64,000 nt of DNA from Acorus gramineus (Eukaryota; Streptophyta; Magnoliopsida; Acorales; Acoraceae): the NCBI GenBank assembly GCA_030737835.1, contig CM060850.1, forward strand, positions 2,879,788 to 2,943,787, written 5' to 3'. Below, one piece after another: positions 63,423 to 64,000 of the stretch. A program made the position numbers and the translations under genes. Every line of letters starts with the position of its first letter. Position 1 is the first letter of the stretch. The notes under the pieces are model-generated. The model was not told where the DNA came from and did no database searches. It saw only the letters and a program-made list of their open reading frames with translations.

Positions 63423-63835
63423 TCAAGGATCAGTGATTTGATCAGTCCTTTTATTAAATTTAGCACATTAATTTTTACATAAAAAAAAAATTAGTACATT
63501 AATGTCGTACATGTCATCCGTTGAAATGCATGTATCGCCTTGTTCCAAAAATAAACTTACAATACATGTTTCCATTGGTCAAGTTTGGAAGGACATGAGC
63601 AGGGGTTAGGGGGGGAATAGCAGGTCGGTGTAAAGTAATATATTATATATATATATACACACAGCCAATAAGTGGAGGGTGAGCTTCTTCAATACAAAGA
63701 GAACGTACCAGATGCTTCCAATGGAGGTCCCTTTATTTTGTTTTATTTGTTTATTATATTTTTTTTTAATAGTGGAGCCACTGTTATATTGTTTTCAGTC
63801 CGTACTGTGAAGATTTTAGGGACCCAAATAAATAA

Positions 63836-64000
63836 AGTAGAATAAAAAACTACATAAATGAAGGGGACAAAAATCTGCTGCTCCTGTACATAAATAGGAG
63901 TACCGCTGCTCTGGAGCCGAAAAAAAAAAAAAAAAAAAACAAATTGAAAAAATTTAAATAACCCATGTAAACTATCTCAAATCTATATAATCCACTAAAA
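63836..64000. other. End of window, no gene seen
   Basis: AT-rich, including an A homopolymer of about 18-20 bases near 63921. Nothing recognisable. Confidence 0.4.

Larger units (their letters stand above)
61512..63835 (+). repeat. Segmental duplication, copy 2 (interrupted by two MITEs)
   Basis: Collinear with 51246-52790. It is longer by roughly 780 bases, which is about the summed length of the two MITEs inside it (397 and 412 bp). Outside the anchors the copies are well diverged. Confidence 0.72.

Overview
The window is nuclear DNA of a flowering plant, most likely a eudicot; the species cannot be named from sequence alone. Evidence: spliced genes with GT-AG introns, very AT-rich intergenic DNA, plant-specific families (an FD-type bZIP, a BOI-related RING protein, plant-type HGSNAT-like and MSI2/3-like proteins), and dense plant transposon families (hAT, Mutator-like, PIF/Harbinger MITEs, a LINE, Ty1/copia remnants, a tRNA-type SINE). 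There are no operons, CRISPR arrays or bacterial features. Seven protein-coding genes are supported, four of them reconstructed exon by exon with phase-consistent splice joins. Layout: 1-6 kb is AT-rich and repeat-bearing. An FD-like flowering bZIP gene lies at 6084-7191 (+). Repeats fill 7.6-12 kb. A 13-exon HGSNAT-like membrane acyltransferase gene occupies 14543-28376 (-), its introns carrying a SINE and a LINE that was itself invaded by a MITE and a hAT element. A single-exon RING-H2 gene follows at 30575-30907 (-). A three-exon preY/Trm112-like gene, easily missed because its exons are tiny, is at 34791-35954 (-), with a hAT-type MITE in intron 2. An MSI2/3-type WD40 histone-chaperone gene (38159-42122, -) and a single-exon Mediator MED4 gene (43412-44560, +) are divergent and share a 1.3 kb intergenic region. 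From 45 to 56 kb there are only repeats: a probable solo LTR, a copia 5' fragment with inverted ends, several MITEs and one copy of a segmental duplication. A BOI-related RING gene (56686-57679, +) follows. From 57.7 kb to the end come a Mutator-like MITE, two hAT elements stacked at one target site, an inverted-repeat element and the second copy of the segmental duplication. The genes do not form a pathway cluster; they are ordinary plant housekeeping and regulatory genes side by side (flowering transcription factor, chromatin, Mediator, ubiquitin ligases, mitochondrial assembly factor, membrane acyltransferase). I see no convincing new biological system. The most informative oddities are an apparent GC-AG intron inside the bZIP codons of FD, an internally duplicated exon-intron junction in the RING gene whose inner donor has decayed, and datable nesting of transposons with intact target-site duplications.
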